Shown here piece by piece: positions 16,892-28,217 of a stretch of DNA of 64,000 bases; position 1 is the stretch's first letter; each line of letters begins with the position of its first letter. A model generated the notes under the pieces. The model was given only the letters and a program-made list of their open reading frames with translations. It was not told the DNA's origin and did no database searches. The position numbers and the translations under genes are program-made. The DNA is from CAVRGQ01 sp963720785 (GTDB taxonomy: Bacteria > Actinomycetota > Acidimicrobiia > IMCC26256 > DASPTH01): positions 124,001 to 188,000 of the forward strand of contig CAVRGQ010000004.1 of NCBI GenBank assembly GCA_963720785.1, given 5' to 3'.

Positions 16892-18106
16892 TCAGACGCC
16901 GAGCAGGTCGAACATGTTCTCGCCCATGACCTTGGCGACGGTGGCGTCGTCGACGCCGGTCTCGTGGCACTGCTCGATGTAGCTGTTGGGGTCGGCGAGG
17001 CCCTCGGGGTGCGGCCAGTCGGAGTTGAAGATCACGTGGTCGATGCCGACCGCGTCGATCACCGGCTGGAGGTCGTCCTCCCAGAACGGGGCGACGTACA
17101 CCTGACGCTGCAGCACGTCGAGCGGGTGCTCGAGGAATTGCTGCGGGAGGCGGCCGTAGGCGTCGAGCAGGCGCTCCTGCGTCTGCGGGAGCCAGCTGCT
17201 GCCGCACTCGATCGTGGCGAGTTTCACGCCCGGGAAGCGCGAGAGCATGCCGTGGCCGATCGCCGACCAGATCGTGTCGGTGATCGGCCGGTCGTGCGTG
17301 ACCATGATCGAGAAGATGTCGGGCTCGAACGGCAACAGCTCGTCCTCGGTGCGACCGAGCCACTCGTTGGCGTAGCGCTGGTAGCCGCAGTCGGAGATGT
17401 GCATCATCACCGGCACGTTCGCCTCCTGCACCCGGGCCCAGAACGGGTCGAACTCGGGGAGGAACGGCGACTTGGTGGCGAGCCAGCCGGCCACCGGCGC
17501 GGGCCGCACGAGGATCGCCTTGGCGTCACGCTCGAGCGCCCACTCGAGCTCGCTGATGGCACCCTCGACGATCGACAGGTTCATCACCGGCGTGGTGAAG
17601 ATGCGGTCCTGGTGGTTGAAGCCCCAGTCGTCGAACAGCCACTGGTTGTACGCGTGGATCAGCGCCTGGCTGGTGACCGGATCGTTCATGAAGTTGACCT
17701 CGACGACCGACGCGAGCGTGGGGAAGTTCACCACCGCGTCGATGTTCATGCGGTCCATCAGGTCGAGACGCGCGGTCGGGTCGTTGAACGCGGGGATCGA
17801 CTTCATCGGCGTGACGATCTCGCGGAACGACTTGCCCTCCACGTTCTTGCCGGAGAAGTACTCCATGCCGGAGCCGGGCGCCGCCACCACCTCGAAGGTG
17901 GGGTTCGGGATATAGGCGGAGATCTTCCCCTTGACCACGACCTTCTTGCGACCGTCGATCTCGACGATCTCGAGGGCGTTGGCGTACTCCTTCGGCACGT
18001 ACCGCTGGAAGGCCTCGGCGGTCTCGTAGAGGTGCTGGTCGCAGTCGAACACCCGGTTCGGGACCGCGGTGTACGTCATGTCGGGGCTGTGGTGGATGAA
18101 CTCCAT
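16892..18106 (-). CDS. Amidohydrolase 2 family protein
   Basis: A 404-residue amidohydrolase-2/ACMSD-type hydrolase. Features: FDCDQHLYE at the metal-binding N-terminus, VMMHISDCG, a mid-barrel THDRPITDT, and the late Asp in IFNSDWPHPEG. It is related to, but clearly distinct from, the protein at 5587-6756, and lacks adjacent CoA enzymes. The upstream region holds two inverted repeats and separates it from a divergent cyclic-nucleotide-binding remnant. Probable role in degradation of a cyclic or aromatic acid. Confidence 0.85.
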   Translation of the reverse strand: MEFIHHSPDMTYTAVPNRVFDCDQHLYETAEAFQRYVPKEYANALEIVEIDGRKKVVVKGKISAYIPNPTFEVVAAPGSGMEYFSGKNVEGKSFREIVTPMKSIPAFNDPTARLDLMDRMNIDAVVNFPTLASVVEVNFMNDPVTSQALIHAYNQWLFDDWGFNHQDRIFTTPVMNLSIVEGAISELEWALERDAKAILVRPAPVAGWLATKSPFLPEFDPFWARVQEANVPVMMHISDCGYQRYANEWLGRTEDELLPFEPDIFSIMVTHDRPITDTIWSAIGHGMLSRFPGVKLATIECGSSWLPQTQERLLDAYGRLPQQFLEHPLDVLQRQVYVAPFWEDDLQPVIDAVGIDHVIFNSDWPHPEGLADPNSYIEQCHETGVDDATVAKVMGENMFDLLGV

Positions 18107-18166
18107 GGTCGGTCTCCGCCTCCTGGGTCAGCTGGCGCCTCGGGGCCACTGGGGCTCGCCGTATTT

Positions 18167-18177
18167 GTACTGAGTAC
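18167..18177. promoter_or_regulatory. Palindrome upstream of the amidohydrolase, candidate operator
   Basis: GTACT-G-AGTAC, an 11-base perfect palindrome in an AT-richer island about 60 bases upstream of the amidohydrolase start. Such an island in this GC-rich genome usually marks a promoter/operator. Confidence 0.4.
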
Positions 18178-18189
18178 GGAAAACGTAAA

Positions 18190-18210
18190 TGTCCGACCGA
18201 ATGCCGGACA
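18190..18210. promoter_or_regulatory. Inverted repeat between divergent genes, candidate operator
   Basis: TGTCCG-N9-CGGACA, 12 bases from the preceding palindrome. It lies between the amidohydrolase (minus) and the cyclic-nucleotide-binding fragment (plus), and could be a second binding site for the same or another dimeric regulator. Confidence 0.4.
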
Positions 18211-18267
18211 GGGCCCAAAGTCCCGGGCGCGGTTGCGGACCCCCGGGGTGACCGGCAGGATCTCGCC

Positions 18268-18477
18268 GTGGCGGCGGCGGAACGGAACCTCGAGCACACC
18301 CTGGCCGAGGTGCCGCTGTTCGCGTCGTTGTCGCCACAGCAGCTCTCGCTCGTCGCCAACCTCGCGACCCGCCTCGAGTTCCCCGCCGCGACCCTCCTCG
18401 TGACCGAGGGGCAGATCGGCCGGGAGCTCCTGGTGGTGCTCGAGGGCGAGATCGAGGTGTGCCACGACGGCGTCTGA
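18268..18477 (+). pseudogene. Truncated cyclic-nucleotide-binding domain
   Basis: Encodes 69 residues matching only the first half of a cNMP-binding domain (VPLFASLSPQQLSLVANLATRLEFPAATLLVTEGQIGREL in spirit, then LVVLEGEIEV) and stops at HDGV before the phosphate-binding cassette and the C-helix. It starts with GTG. No continuation is found in other frames before the convergent cyclotransferase gene. It looks like a decayed or replaced gene rather than a functional sensor. Confidence 0.65.
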
Positions 18478-18495
18478 AGGACGACGGCCCCTCGT

Positions 18496-18927
18496 TCAGG
18501 CCTCGACGTACACAGAACCGACCCCGCAACCGGCGTCGTGGTCGTAGACGATCCACTCGCGGCGGTACGCGGGCCCCTCGAACCGGTCGAGGCGCGGCCA
18601 CAACCTCGGTAGGTCCTCGGAGGTCAGCACCATCACCTCGACCGCCGGCGCTCCGGGATCGGTCCGGAGGATCGGGTAGCCATGCCAGCTGCCGACGACG
18701 CCGCGGACGGTGGCCGGGGTCCACGACCCGCTCGCGGCGGCCAGCACGTCCTCGTTGACCTCGCCGGGGCAGAGCGTGCCGTACGCGACGAGCCGTCGGT
18801 CGGGATCACCGAGCGCGTGGAGCAACCCGGGTTCGACCGGGTGCCCGGCCCGCCGGGCCTCGTTGGCGACGCCCACCATCTCCTCCAACTGCTCCCGCCG
18901 CATCGTCATGTGGCGCCATCGTCGCAT
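18496..18927 (-). CDS. Gamma-glutamylcyclotransferase-like (AIG2/GGCT) protein
   Basis: A 143-residue protein with the substrate-binding YGTL motif (about residue 49) and the C-terminal RFEGPAYRREWI segment with the catalytic-type Glu. GGCT-fold proteins act on gamma-glutamyl amines or are degraders of such linkages. The start is uncertain: ATG at 18909 or 18903 would shorten the Arg-rich N-terminus. It is divergent from the flavin monooxygenase gene, leaving about 40 bases for two promoters. Confidence 0.78.
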   Translation of the reverse strand: MRRWRHMTMRREQLEEMVGVANEARRAGHPVEPGLLHALGDPDRRLVAYGTLCPGEVNEDVLAAASGSWTPATVRGVVGSWHGYPILRTDPGAPAVEVMVLTSEDLPRLWPRLDRFEGPAYRREWIVYDHDAGCGVGSVYVEA

Positions 18928-18968
18928 GACAGTTGAACGCCGAGTCGGTGCGCGGCCATGCTGCGGGC

Positions 18969-20904
18969 ATGAGGAACCCCCACGCCGGCCATCCCTTCTC
19001 CGACGACGACGCGGCGGTCGCCGCCGCCCTCGCCGAGGTCGACGTGCCCGCGCTCCTCTGCTCGCTCGTGCACATGACCGGCGACCCGGCGTGGATCCGC
19101 GATCACCCGCTCCCCCAGATGCCGACCACGCTCGACTACCAGGCCGGGCTCACCACCGAACAGCAGGACGCGATCCGTGCGCTTGCGCTCCCCGCGGTGC
19201 TCGCCTACCGCGACGCCGGGTGCGAACCCGTCGACCTCTCCCACGACGTGCTCGCCGAGATGATGGCGTACCTCGCCGGTCGCCCGGTCGAAGGCCGCCT
19301 CGCCGACCTGTTCTTCGAGGACATGCAGTTCGCGGGTGGCGACGCGCACGCCGTCACGTGGGGCGACGAGATCCCCGCCGACGTGAAGGCCGCGTCGCCC
19401 GTGGTGGTGATCGGCTGCGGCCTCTCGGGCATCCTCGCCGGCATCCGGTTGTCGCAGGCCGGACTGCCGTTCACGATCGTCGAGAAGAACCCCGCGCCCG
19501 GTGGCACGTGGTGGGAGAACCGCTACCCCGGCGCGCGGGTCGACGTCGGCAGCCACCAGTACTGCTACTCGTTCATCCCGTCCGACCACTGGTCCGAGTA
19601 CTACTGCCAGTACCCCGAGCTGCGCGACTACTTCGCCACCGTGCTCGACCGCTACGACCTGCGCCCGCACACCCGGTTCGGCACGAAGGTCGTTTCCGCC
19701 ACCTGGCACGAGGCCGAGCGCGACGTGGCGCGTGGAGATCGAAGACGAGTCGGGCGCACGCGACATGCTCGAGGCGCGCTTCGTGATCAGCGCGGTGGGC
19801 TCGCTGAACCTGCCCAAGCTTCCCGACCTCCCCGGCATCGACACCTTCGCGGGCCGTTCGTTCCACTCCTCGCGCTGGCCCGCCGACCTCGACATCGCAG
19901 ACACGCAGTTCGCGCTCGTGGGCGCCGGCGCGAGCGGGTTCCAGATCGCGCCGTCGATCGCGGACGACGTCGCGCAGCTCACCATCTACCAGCGGACGGC
20001 GCAGTGGATGATTCGCAACCCCATCTACCGCCAGCACGTCCCCGCGGGTGACCGCTGGGCGCTGCGGCACCTGCCGTTCTACGCGCGCTGGTTCCGCTTC
20101 ATGATGACCTACCCCGGCATCGCCACCGGCACCGAGGTGTACCGGATCAATCCCGACTACACCGGCGACGACGACCGGTGGATCAACGAGAACAACGCGG
20201 TGCGCGGCGAGGCCATGGAGGACTGGATCCGCTCGCAGCTCGACGGCCGCGACGACCTGATCGAGCAGTCGATCCCCGACTACCCGTCGTCGGGGAAGCG
20301 CCTGCTGCAGGACGACGGCTACTGGCTGCAGGCCCTGCGCAAGCCCAACGTCGAGTTGGTGCGCACCGCGATCGCGCGCATCGAGCCCGACGGCATCGTC
20401 ACCACCGACGGCGTGAAGCGACCGGCCGACGTGATCTGTTTCGCCACCGGCTTCCAGCACAACGACTTCCTCGCGCCGATGGAGATCAGCGGGCGTGACG
20501 GGGTGTCGCTCCGCGAGCAGTGGGGCGAGGAGCCGACCGCCTACCTCGGTGTGTACGCACCGAACTTCCCCAACCTGTTCTGTCTCTACGGGCCCGGCAC
20601 GAACCTCGCCCACAGCTCGAGCCTGTTCTTCCACTCCGAGTTCCAGATGAGCCACGCGATGGAGGCGATCCGCCTCACCCTCACGTCGGGCGCGCGCAGC
20701 ATCGAGGTGCGGCGCGACGTGCACGACGAGTACGCGAAGTGGCACCAGGAGGAGATCAGCCAGCTGGTGTGGGCACACCCGTCGATCCGCCACAGCCACT
20801 ACAAGAACCCGGCGGGCAAGGTGTACACGCTGTCGCCGTGGCCCATCGACCAGTACCGGGAGCTCACCCGCGAGGTCCACGCCGACGAGTTCGAGTTGGC
20901 CTGA
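18969..20904 (+). CDS. FAD-dependent (Baeyer-Villiger-type) monooxygenase with N-terminal extension, frameshifted
   Basis: About 645 residues. A 135-residue N-terminal helical extension (PALLCSLVHMTGDPAWI) precedes the FAD Rossmann fold (VVVIGCGLSGILAG) and PGGTWWENRYPG, as in 4-hydroxyacetophenone monooxygenase. At about 19720 (GACGTGGCGC) the frame shifts; the second frame begins WRVEIED and carries the BVMO fingerprint FAGRSFHSSRW, the NADPH fold ALVGAGASGFQIA and a normal C-terminus. One indel joins them. Such enzymes turn ketones into esters. Start ATG 18969. Confidence 0.85.
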
Positions 20905-20907
20905 GTT

Positions 20908-20940
20908 CTCGACGACCCGAACGAGTACGTGCTCGTCGAG
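20908..20940. terminator. Hairpin between two convergent genes
   Basis: CTCGACGA and TCGTCGAG form an 8-bp stem; an alternative inner stem ACGAG/CTCGT competes with it. It lies 4 bases after the monooxygenase stop in the convergent gap with the SDR gene. No T-tract. Confidence 0.4.
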
Positions 20941-20960
20941 GCGGACGCGCAACCGGCGCG

Positions 20961-21728
20961 TCAGCCCATGTGGCCGCCGCCGTTGGCCCGCATCACCTGA
21001 CCGGTCACGAACTTCGCCGCGTCGCTCACCAGGTAGAGCACGGCGAGCGCCTGGTCGCGCGGTTCGCCGAGCGCGGCCATGGGGTTGAGCGCCTTCATCG
21101 CGTTCCACACCTGCTCGCGTGTGGCCTCGTCGACGGTGCCGTCCTCCGCGGTGAAGTGCCGGTTCGTCATCGGCGTGGGCGTGAACCCCGGCGCGATGGC
21201 GTTCACGCGCACGCCCAGCGGGGCCAGTTCGAGCGCGAGGGTGCGGGTGAGTTGCACCACCCCGGCCTTCGACACCGCGTAGCTCACGATCCCCGCCGCG
21301 GGCGTGTCGGCGCCCTGCGACGCGACGTTCACGATCGAACCGCCGCCTGCCTCGACCATCACCCGCGCCGCGGCCTGGCAACCGAAGAGCGCGCCCTTCA
21401 GGTTCACCCCGAGCACCCGGTCGAACTCCTCCTCGGAGGTGTCGAGCACCGAGTTGCTCACGATGATCCCCGCGTTGTTGACCATCACGTCGAGGCGCCC
21501 GTGCTCGGTCACGACGTCGGCAACGAGCGCGTCGACCTCGGCGCGTGACGACACGTCGACCTTCTTGACGGCATCCCCGGCGACGTCGGCCCGCACGACC
21601 GTCGCCCCCGCGCCCTCGAGGGTGCGGGCGATCTCCGCGCCGATGCCCCGCCCGGCACCGGTGACGATCGCAACGCGACCCTCGAGCGAGAACGCCGCGG
21701 TCAGCTCGTCCGACAACACGTCCGGCAC
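20961..21728 (-). CDS. SDR family oxidoreductase
   Basis: Classical short-chain dehydrogenase, 255 residues: TGAGRGIGAEIA cofactor loop, NNAGI, the catalytic Ser-Tyr-Lys in NVASQGADTP / YAVSKAG, and PGFTPTPM. The Asp at the end of beta-2 (VVRADVAGD) favours NAD(H). It starts 4 bases after the stop of the monooxygenase at 21733-23511, so the two are one transcript; an alcohol dehydrogenase supplying a ketone to a Baeyer-Villiger enzyme is the obvious logic. Confidence 0.88.
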   Translation of the reverse strand: MPDVLSDELTAAFSLEGRVAIVTGAGRGIGAEIARTLEGAGATVVRADVAGDAVKKVDVSSRAEVDALVADVVTEHGRLDVMVNNAGIIVSNSVLDTSEEEFDRVLGVNLKGALFGCQAAARVMVEAGGGSIVNVASQGADTPAAGIVSYAVSKAGVVQLTRTLALELAPLGVRVNAIAPGFTPTPMTNRHFTAEDGTVDEATREQVWNAMKALNPMAALGEPRDQALAVLYLVSDAAKFVTGQVMRANGGGHMG

Positions 21729-21732
21729 CGGC

Positions 21733-23511
<1,779 letters not shown>

Positions 23512-23599
23512 CGGGGCCTCCAGTATCGGGATACCTTCACGAAACTGGCGGCAACTTAGTGGGGCGCAGCCGATCGCGCACCCGCAGGAAGGGGACGAT

Positions 23600-24695
23600 G
23601 TGGCACGCACGGTCGTGATCGCCGGTTCCTCGGGGGTGGTGGGCGCCGCGGCGGTGCGCCAGTTCGTCGCGGCCGGGTGGCGGGTGATCGCGGTGTCGCG
23701 CCGCCCGCCCGACGACCTCACCGGCGCCGAATTCCTGTCCGTCGACCTGGCCGACGCCGCCGCGAGCCGCGAGGCGCTCGGGGCGATTGCCCCCTCCCAC
23801 GTGGTGTTCACCGCGCTCAAGGAACGGCCCGGGCTGGTGGCGGGCTGGACCGACCGGGAACTGATGGCCGAGAACCTGGCCTTCTTCGAGCACTGCCTCG
23901 ACCCTCTGCTGGAGAGCCCGGGTGGGGGCGGCGCGGTCGAGCACGTGAGCCTGCTGCAGGGCACCAAGGCGTATGGCGCGCATGTTGGGATCGTCACCCC
24001 GCTCCCCTGCAAGGAGGACGCCCCGCGCGTCGAGCACGAGAACTTCTACTTCCTGCAGGAGGACGCCCTGCGGGCGCGCGCCGCGCAGCACGGGTTCGGC
24101 TTCACCGTGTGGCGCCCGCAGGTGGTGTTCGGTGACTCGATCGGCAGCCCCATGAACCCGGTCCCGGTGCTCGGGGTCTACGGCGCGCTGCTGCGCGAGC
24201 GCGGCCTGCCCCTCGCGTTCCCCGGTGGTGAACGCCACGCGGGCGAAGCCGTCGACGCCGACCTGCTCGGCCGGGCCCTGGTGTGGGGCGCGGATGCGCC
24301 GACCGCGCGCAACGAGATCTTCAACATCACCAACGGCGACGTGTACACCTGGCCCGACGTGTGGCCGGCGATCACCGACGCGCTCGGCATGGAGGTGGGC
24401 GAGCCCGCGCCCACGCGCCTCGCCGAGGAGCTCCCGGCCCGGGCCGGCGAGTGGGCGGCGATCGTCGGGCGGCACGGGTTGCGCCGCGCCCGCCGACGTG
24501 CGCGCGTTCGTGGGCGACTCGCCGGTGTACGCCGACATCCTCCTGCGCCCCTTCGGCCCGCCGCCCGGCCTGCCGTCGCTGGTGAGCACGGTGAAGTTGC
24601 GCCGGGCCGGCTTCGCCGAGTGCACCGACACCGCCGAGATGTTCGTGCGCATGCTGCGCCGCCTCCAGGAGCGCGGCTTGCTGCCGCATCCGTGA
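23600..24695 (+). CDS. NAD(P)-binding SDR (PRISE/epimerase-like reductase), frameshifted
   Basis: About 364 residues of an extended SDR resembling progesterone 5-beta-reductase/iridoid-synthase-like enzymes. The first frame gives TVVIAGSSGVVGAAAVRQF, FTALKERPG and NFYFLQED, where Tyr is the likely catalytic residue, and FTVWRPQVVFGDS. Near 24480-24492, in GCGCCGCGCCCGCC, the frame shifts; the second frame supplies PADVRAFVGDSPVYADILLRPFGP and a normal C-terminus. The GTG at 23600 follows AGGAAGGGG. It is divergent from the BVMO and may act on enones from the same pathway. Confidence 0.75.
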
Positions 24696-24781
24696 GCGGG
24701 CGTCCGCATCCGGACGGCCGATCTGGAAGACTGCTCCGCCACACCGAAGAGCCGCCCGACGACGAGAAGCGAGGACGACAC

Positions 24782-25282
24782 ATGGCGACCGACCAGAAGG
24801 TGGAGCAGGCCTGGGACACCCCGTCGCACGACGAGATCCCGAACATCACGAAGATGCACGTCGAGTACCTCGAGCAGACCAACGACGACGCGGTCTGGGT
24901 GCAGGCGGGCATGCACCATGTGATGATCCGCACCGTCGGTCGCAAGTCGGGGAACGCGCACAAGATCGCGCTGCCGTTCTGGCGCGACCCCGAGGGTGTG
25001 CGCGTCGTGGTGGCGTCGTTCGCCGGGCACGAGAAGCACCCCGCATGGTTCGTCAACCTGCGCGACCGCGACGCCAACCCCGAGATCCTCGTGCGCGTGC
25101 AGGATGGCATCTTCTGGTCGACGCCCGACATCCTCGAGGAGGGTGAGGAGCACGACCGCCTCTACGCGCTCCTCGTGGAAGACCGCGCCTGGTACGCCGA
25201 CTACCAGAAGAAGACCAACCGCACGATCCCGCTCGTGCGCCTGGTGGAGAGCCGCCCCGCGGAGATGTCCGACTGGGAGTGA
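24782..25282 (+). CDS. Nitroreductase/deazaflavin (F420)-dependent oxidoreductase of the Ddn family
   Basis: A 166-residue split beta-barrel protein of the nitroreductase-family deazaflavin-dependent oxidoreductase type. Diagnostic parts are MIRTVGRKSGNAHKIALPFW (F420 phosphate-binding) and HPAWFVNLRDRDANPE. It implies F420 chemistry in this organism, known for Actinobacteria including Acidimicrobiia. Substrate could be an enone, quinone or similar. The neighbouring SDR and methyltransferase run the same way and may be co-transcribed. Confidence 0.85.
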   Translation: MATDQKVEQAWDTPSHDEIPNITKMHVEYLEQTNDDAVWVQAGMHHVMIRTVGRKSGNAHKIALPFWRDPEGVRVVVASFAGHEKHPAWFVNLRDRDANPEILVRVQDGIFWSTPDILEEGEEHDRLYALLVEDRAWYADYQKKTNRTIPLVRLVESRPAEMSDWE

Positions 25283-25289
25283 TCCCGCG

Positions 25290-25997
25290 TTGAGGCTCGA
25301 CCGGCGCGTGCCGGAGGCGGAGCTCATGGAGGAGCCCGAGCAGGCGCGCGCGTACAGCGAAGCCGACTTCGCCGCGCCCCACCAAACAGTGGTCGACGAC
25401 CTGGTGCGTCGTCATCCGTCACTGGCGCTGCGGGCGCGGCGCGTGGTCGACCTGGGGTGCGGCCCCGCCGACGTAACCACGCGCATCGCGCGCGCCCTTC
25501 CCGACGCGGCGATCGTGGGCGTCGATGCGGGCCCGGTGATGCTCGGGCTCGGGCGGGAGCGGATCACGCAGTTGGGCCTCGCCGACCGGATCGAACTCGT
25601 CGAGCTGCACCTGCCCGCGCCCGACGCGGCGCTGGTGGACCTGGGGAGGTTCGATCTCGTCGCGTCGAACTCGTTGCTGCACCACCTCGCCGACCCCGCG
25701 GCATTGTGGTCGACGGTGCGCATGCTCGCCGAGCAGGACGAGCCCGGTGCGGTCGTGCACGTGTTCGACCTCCGACGCCCGGCCGACGACGACACCGTCG
25801 ACGCGCTCGTGCAGCGGTACGCGCGCGACGAGCCGGCGGTGCTGCGCGAGGACTTCCGCGCGTCGCTACGCGCCGCGTACCGCGCCGACGAGGTGACTGC
25901 ACAGCTCGTGGCCGCAGGCCTCGCCGACGACCTGCGCGTCGAGCCGATCGGCGACCGTCATCTCGTGGTCACCGGAGTGCTGCAGCCGGCGCACTGA
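25290..25997 (+). CDS. Class I SAM-dependent methyltransferase
   Basis: A 235-residue methyltransferase: motif I VVDLGCGPADVTTR, acidic loop VGVDAG, motif IV DLVASNSLLHHL. The conserved lead-in RVPEAELMEEPEQARAYSEADF begins before the ATG at 25326, so a TTG at 25290, 7 bases after the previous stop, or a GTG at 25308 is the probable start. Small-molecule or cofactor methylation; target unknown. Confidence 0.8.
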   Translation: MRLDRRVPEAELMEEPEQARAYSEADFAAPHQTVVDDLVRRHPSLALRARRVVDLGCGPADVTTRIARALPDAAIVGVDAGPVMLGLGRERITQLGLADRIELVELHLPAPDAALVDLGRFDLVASNSLLHHLADPAALWSTVRMLAEQDEPGAVVHVFDLRRPADDDTVDALVQRYARDEPAVLREDFRASLRAAYRADEVTAQLVAAGLADDLRVEPIGDRHLVVTGVLQPAH

Positions 25998-26052
25998 ACG
26001 CGAGTGACCATCGCCCCTGGCCGTCGGCACTCGGTGGGCGCAGGATCGCGGT

Positions 26053-26109
26053 GCAGGCCGGGTTGGGTTCGCCGGATCCGCGGATCCGATGTTGCCCATC
26101 CCGGCCTGC
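26053..26109. terminator. Large stem-loop between convergent genes
   Basis: Outer stem GCAGGCCGGG/CCCGGCCTGC (10 bp) continues after one mismatch with TGGG/CCCA and encloses a perfect 16-bp palindrome, CGGATCCG twice in tandem. It occupies the gap between the methyltransferase (plus) and the M20 gene (minus) and could stop transcription from both sides. Confidence 0.6.
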
Positions 26110-26116
26110 CCTTCGC

Positions 26117-27416
26117 TCAGCGGCTCGCGAGGTGCTCCAGCGCGAGGGCGGCGAGCATCTGCGCGCCCGCGCCCAGCAGGTCGTCGTCGTAGACCGCGAG
26201 TGACGAGTGGTTGTACGGCGCAGTTGCCGGGTCACGCTCGGGGACGCACACCCCCAGGAACGCGAGCGCGCCTGGCACCTCCTCGAGCACGAAGGAGAAG
26301 TCCTCGGCGCCGGGCAGCGGGTGCGGGAACGTCTCCACGAACTGGGCACCGAAGTGGCGCTCGGCCACCGCGAGCACCCGCGCCGCCGCCGCACCGTCGT
26401 TGACCGTCGGCGGGTAGAGGTCCTCCACCTCCGCTTCCACTACGACTCCGTGTGCCGCGCCCACGCCGCGGCACACCTGGAGCGCCACCTCGGCGAGCCG
26501 CGCGCGCGTCTCCGGCCGGAAGGTGCGGAGCGTCGCCTCCAGGTGCGCGCTCCCGGCGACCACGTTGTGCGCGGTGCCCGCCTCGAACACGCCGACGGTG
26601 AGCACCACCGGATCGAACACGTCGAACTGCCGCGTCACCGCGGCGTAGAGCGCGGTGACGATCTCCGCGGCGACCGGTACCGGATCGACCGCGAGGTGCG
26701 GACGCGCGCCGTGGCCGGATGCGCCCTGCACCGTGATCACGAGGCGATCGGCGGACGCGAGCAAGGGCCCGGGTCGCGTTCGCGACCACGCCGCGGTGCA
26801 CCTGCCCGGGCGCGACGTGCAACGCGTACGCAGCAACCGGTCGGGCTCCCGCGACGTCGAGCACCCCGGACTCGATCATGTGCCGGGCGCCGAAATACCC
26901 CTCCTCACCCGGCTGGAACATGAAGATCACGGACCCGGCGATGCGGTCACGGCGGGCGGCGAGGAGGCCGGCCGCGCCCACGAGCATCGTCGTGTGGAGG
27001 TCGTGGCCGCACGCGTGCATGTTCGGACCGTCGGCGGCGTAGTCGAGGTCGGTCTCCTCGACGATCGGGAGCGCGTCCATGTCGCCGCGGAGCAGCACCA
27101 CCGGCCCGGGTGCCACGCCACGCAGGACCGCGGCGACACCGGAGAAGTCGTCGTAGACGGTCACCTCGAGGTCGAGCCCTGCGAGCGCGCGCAGGACCGC
27201 GGCGCGGGTCTGCGGCAGGTGCAGGCCCACCTCGGGCATCCGGTGGAGATCGCGGCGGAGCTCCACCAGTGCCGGCAGCGCCGCGGCGGCGCCGACCGCG
27301 AGGTCGGCGTCGGCGGCAGCGGCGGTCACTGGAGCATGATCGTGCACACCGCTCGCGCTGTCCAAGACGGATTGCACATGCTCCGATGCCGCCACCGCAT
27401 CACTGCACCACGTCAC
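26117..27416 (-). CDS. M20-family amidohydrolase (hippurate/IAA-amino acid hydrolase type), frameshifted
   Basis: About 430 residues of an M20D metallo-amidohydrolase. First frame: LVELRRDLHRMPEVGL, LLRGDMDALPIVEE, the metal-binding HACGHDLHT and FMFQPGEEGYFGARHMIE. Second frame, after about 26775: RPGPLLASADRLVITVQGASGHGARPH (dimerisation domain) and FPHPLPGAEDFSFVLEEVPG with the last metal ligand. The break is in a GGGCCCGGG-CG stretch. The start is unclear: GTG 27416 lies one base beyond the YCII stop, GTG 27329 is closer to the conserved fold. It cleaves amides of amino acids. Confidence 0.8.
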
Positions 27417-27420
27417 TTCG

Positions 27421-27729
27421 CTACATGGGCAACGCTTCGTAGACCTCGACCGAGCCGCCCGCGGTGAGCACGGGGCAGCCCTTCGCGAGCGTGGCCGCGG
27501 CCGAGAGGTCCGCGGCGTCGACGATCGAGTAGCCGGTGAGCCCGGCGGCCGCCGCGCCCGACGAGCCGTCCGACTGCACCGCGGTGGACGCGGCGAACGG
27601 GTTGCCGCCGTCGACGATCGCGGGGCCGAGCTCGCCGAACCAGCCCATCCATGCGTTCATCGCGGCTTCCTGCGCCTCGGGGGTCTCCGCCATCGCGCCA
27701 CCGCGGTATGCGAACACGAACTTGGCCAT
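27421..27729 (-). CDS. YCII-related (DGPF) domain protein
   Basis: A 102-residue alpha/beta ferredoxin-like protein of the YCII/DGPF type common in Actinobacteria, with MAKFVFAYRGG at the N-terminus and GYSIVDAADLSAAATLAKGCP in the second half. The ATG at 27729 follows GGAGGAG. Function unknown; members often sit beside ECF sigma factors but none is seen here. It runs into the M20 gene. Confidence 0.75.
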   Translation of the reverse strand: MAKFVFAYRGGAMAETPEAQEAAMNAWMGWFGELGPAIVDGGNPFAASTAVQSDGSSGAAAAGLTGYSIVDAADLSAAATLAKGCPVLTAGGSVEVYEALPM

Positions 27730-27851
27730 GGTCTCGCTCCTCCGTCCGGGCCGGGGTCGCCGGCGCCCGTGCGCGGCGCCGGAACCGGCCCGCACCGTCA
27801 CGACGAACGGCTGACGCCCCGATCGACACCCTTGCGGCGGGCGTGACGCGA

Positions 27852-28070
27852 TCAGCGCAGATCGCCGTCGGCGTAGCGCTCCATCAGGTCGGCAAACCGT
27901 TCCCACCGGAGGCGCACCGGCGCGTGCTTGCGGGCCGGTCGCCAGTCGATGGTGCCCTTCGAGACGGCCAGCTCGCCGAGGCGTTGACCGTCGGAGTGCA
28001 CGATCACGGTGAGATCGGTGTTGCGGACCTCGTGAGCGGGCAATGACACTGAGATCTCGTGCTTCGCCAT
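27852..28070 (-). CDS. Small conserved protein of unknown function
   Basis: 72 residues, soluble, with the pattern SDGQRLGELAVSKGTIDWRPA near the middle and RWERFADLMER near the end, typical of a small conserved actinobacterial family. No known catalytic motif. It lies between the YCII gene and the diguanylate cyclase gene on the same strand. Confidence 0.7.
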   Translation of the reverse strand: MAKHEISVSLPAHEVRNTDLTVIVHSDGQRLGELAVSKGTIDWRPARKHAPVRLRWERFADLMERYADGDLR

Positions 28071-28217
28071 GGGTCCACGGTACGGCGACCAGCGATGCCG
28101 GGTACGCGAAGGGCTCTTCGGTCCGGTCGTGCCCGTGCCCGACGACGCCCCGCGGTTCGATCGCGTGCTAGGCCTCGCCGGCCGCGACCCGAACTGGAAA
28201 CCCTGAGTCGGGAGGTC

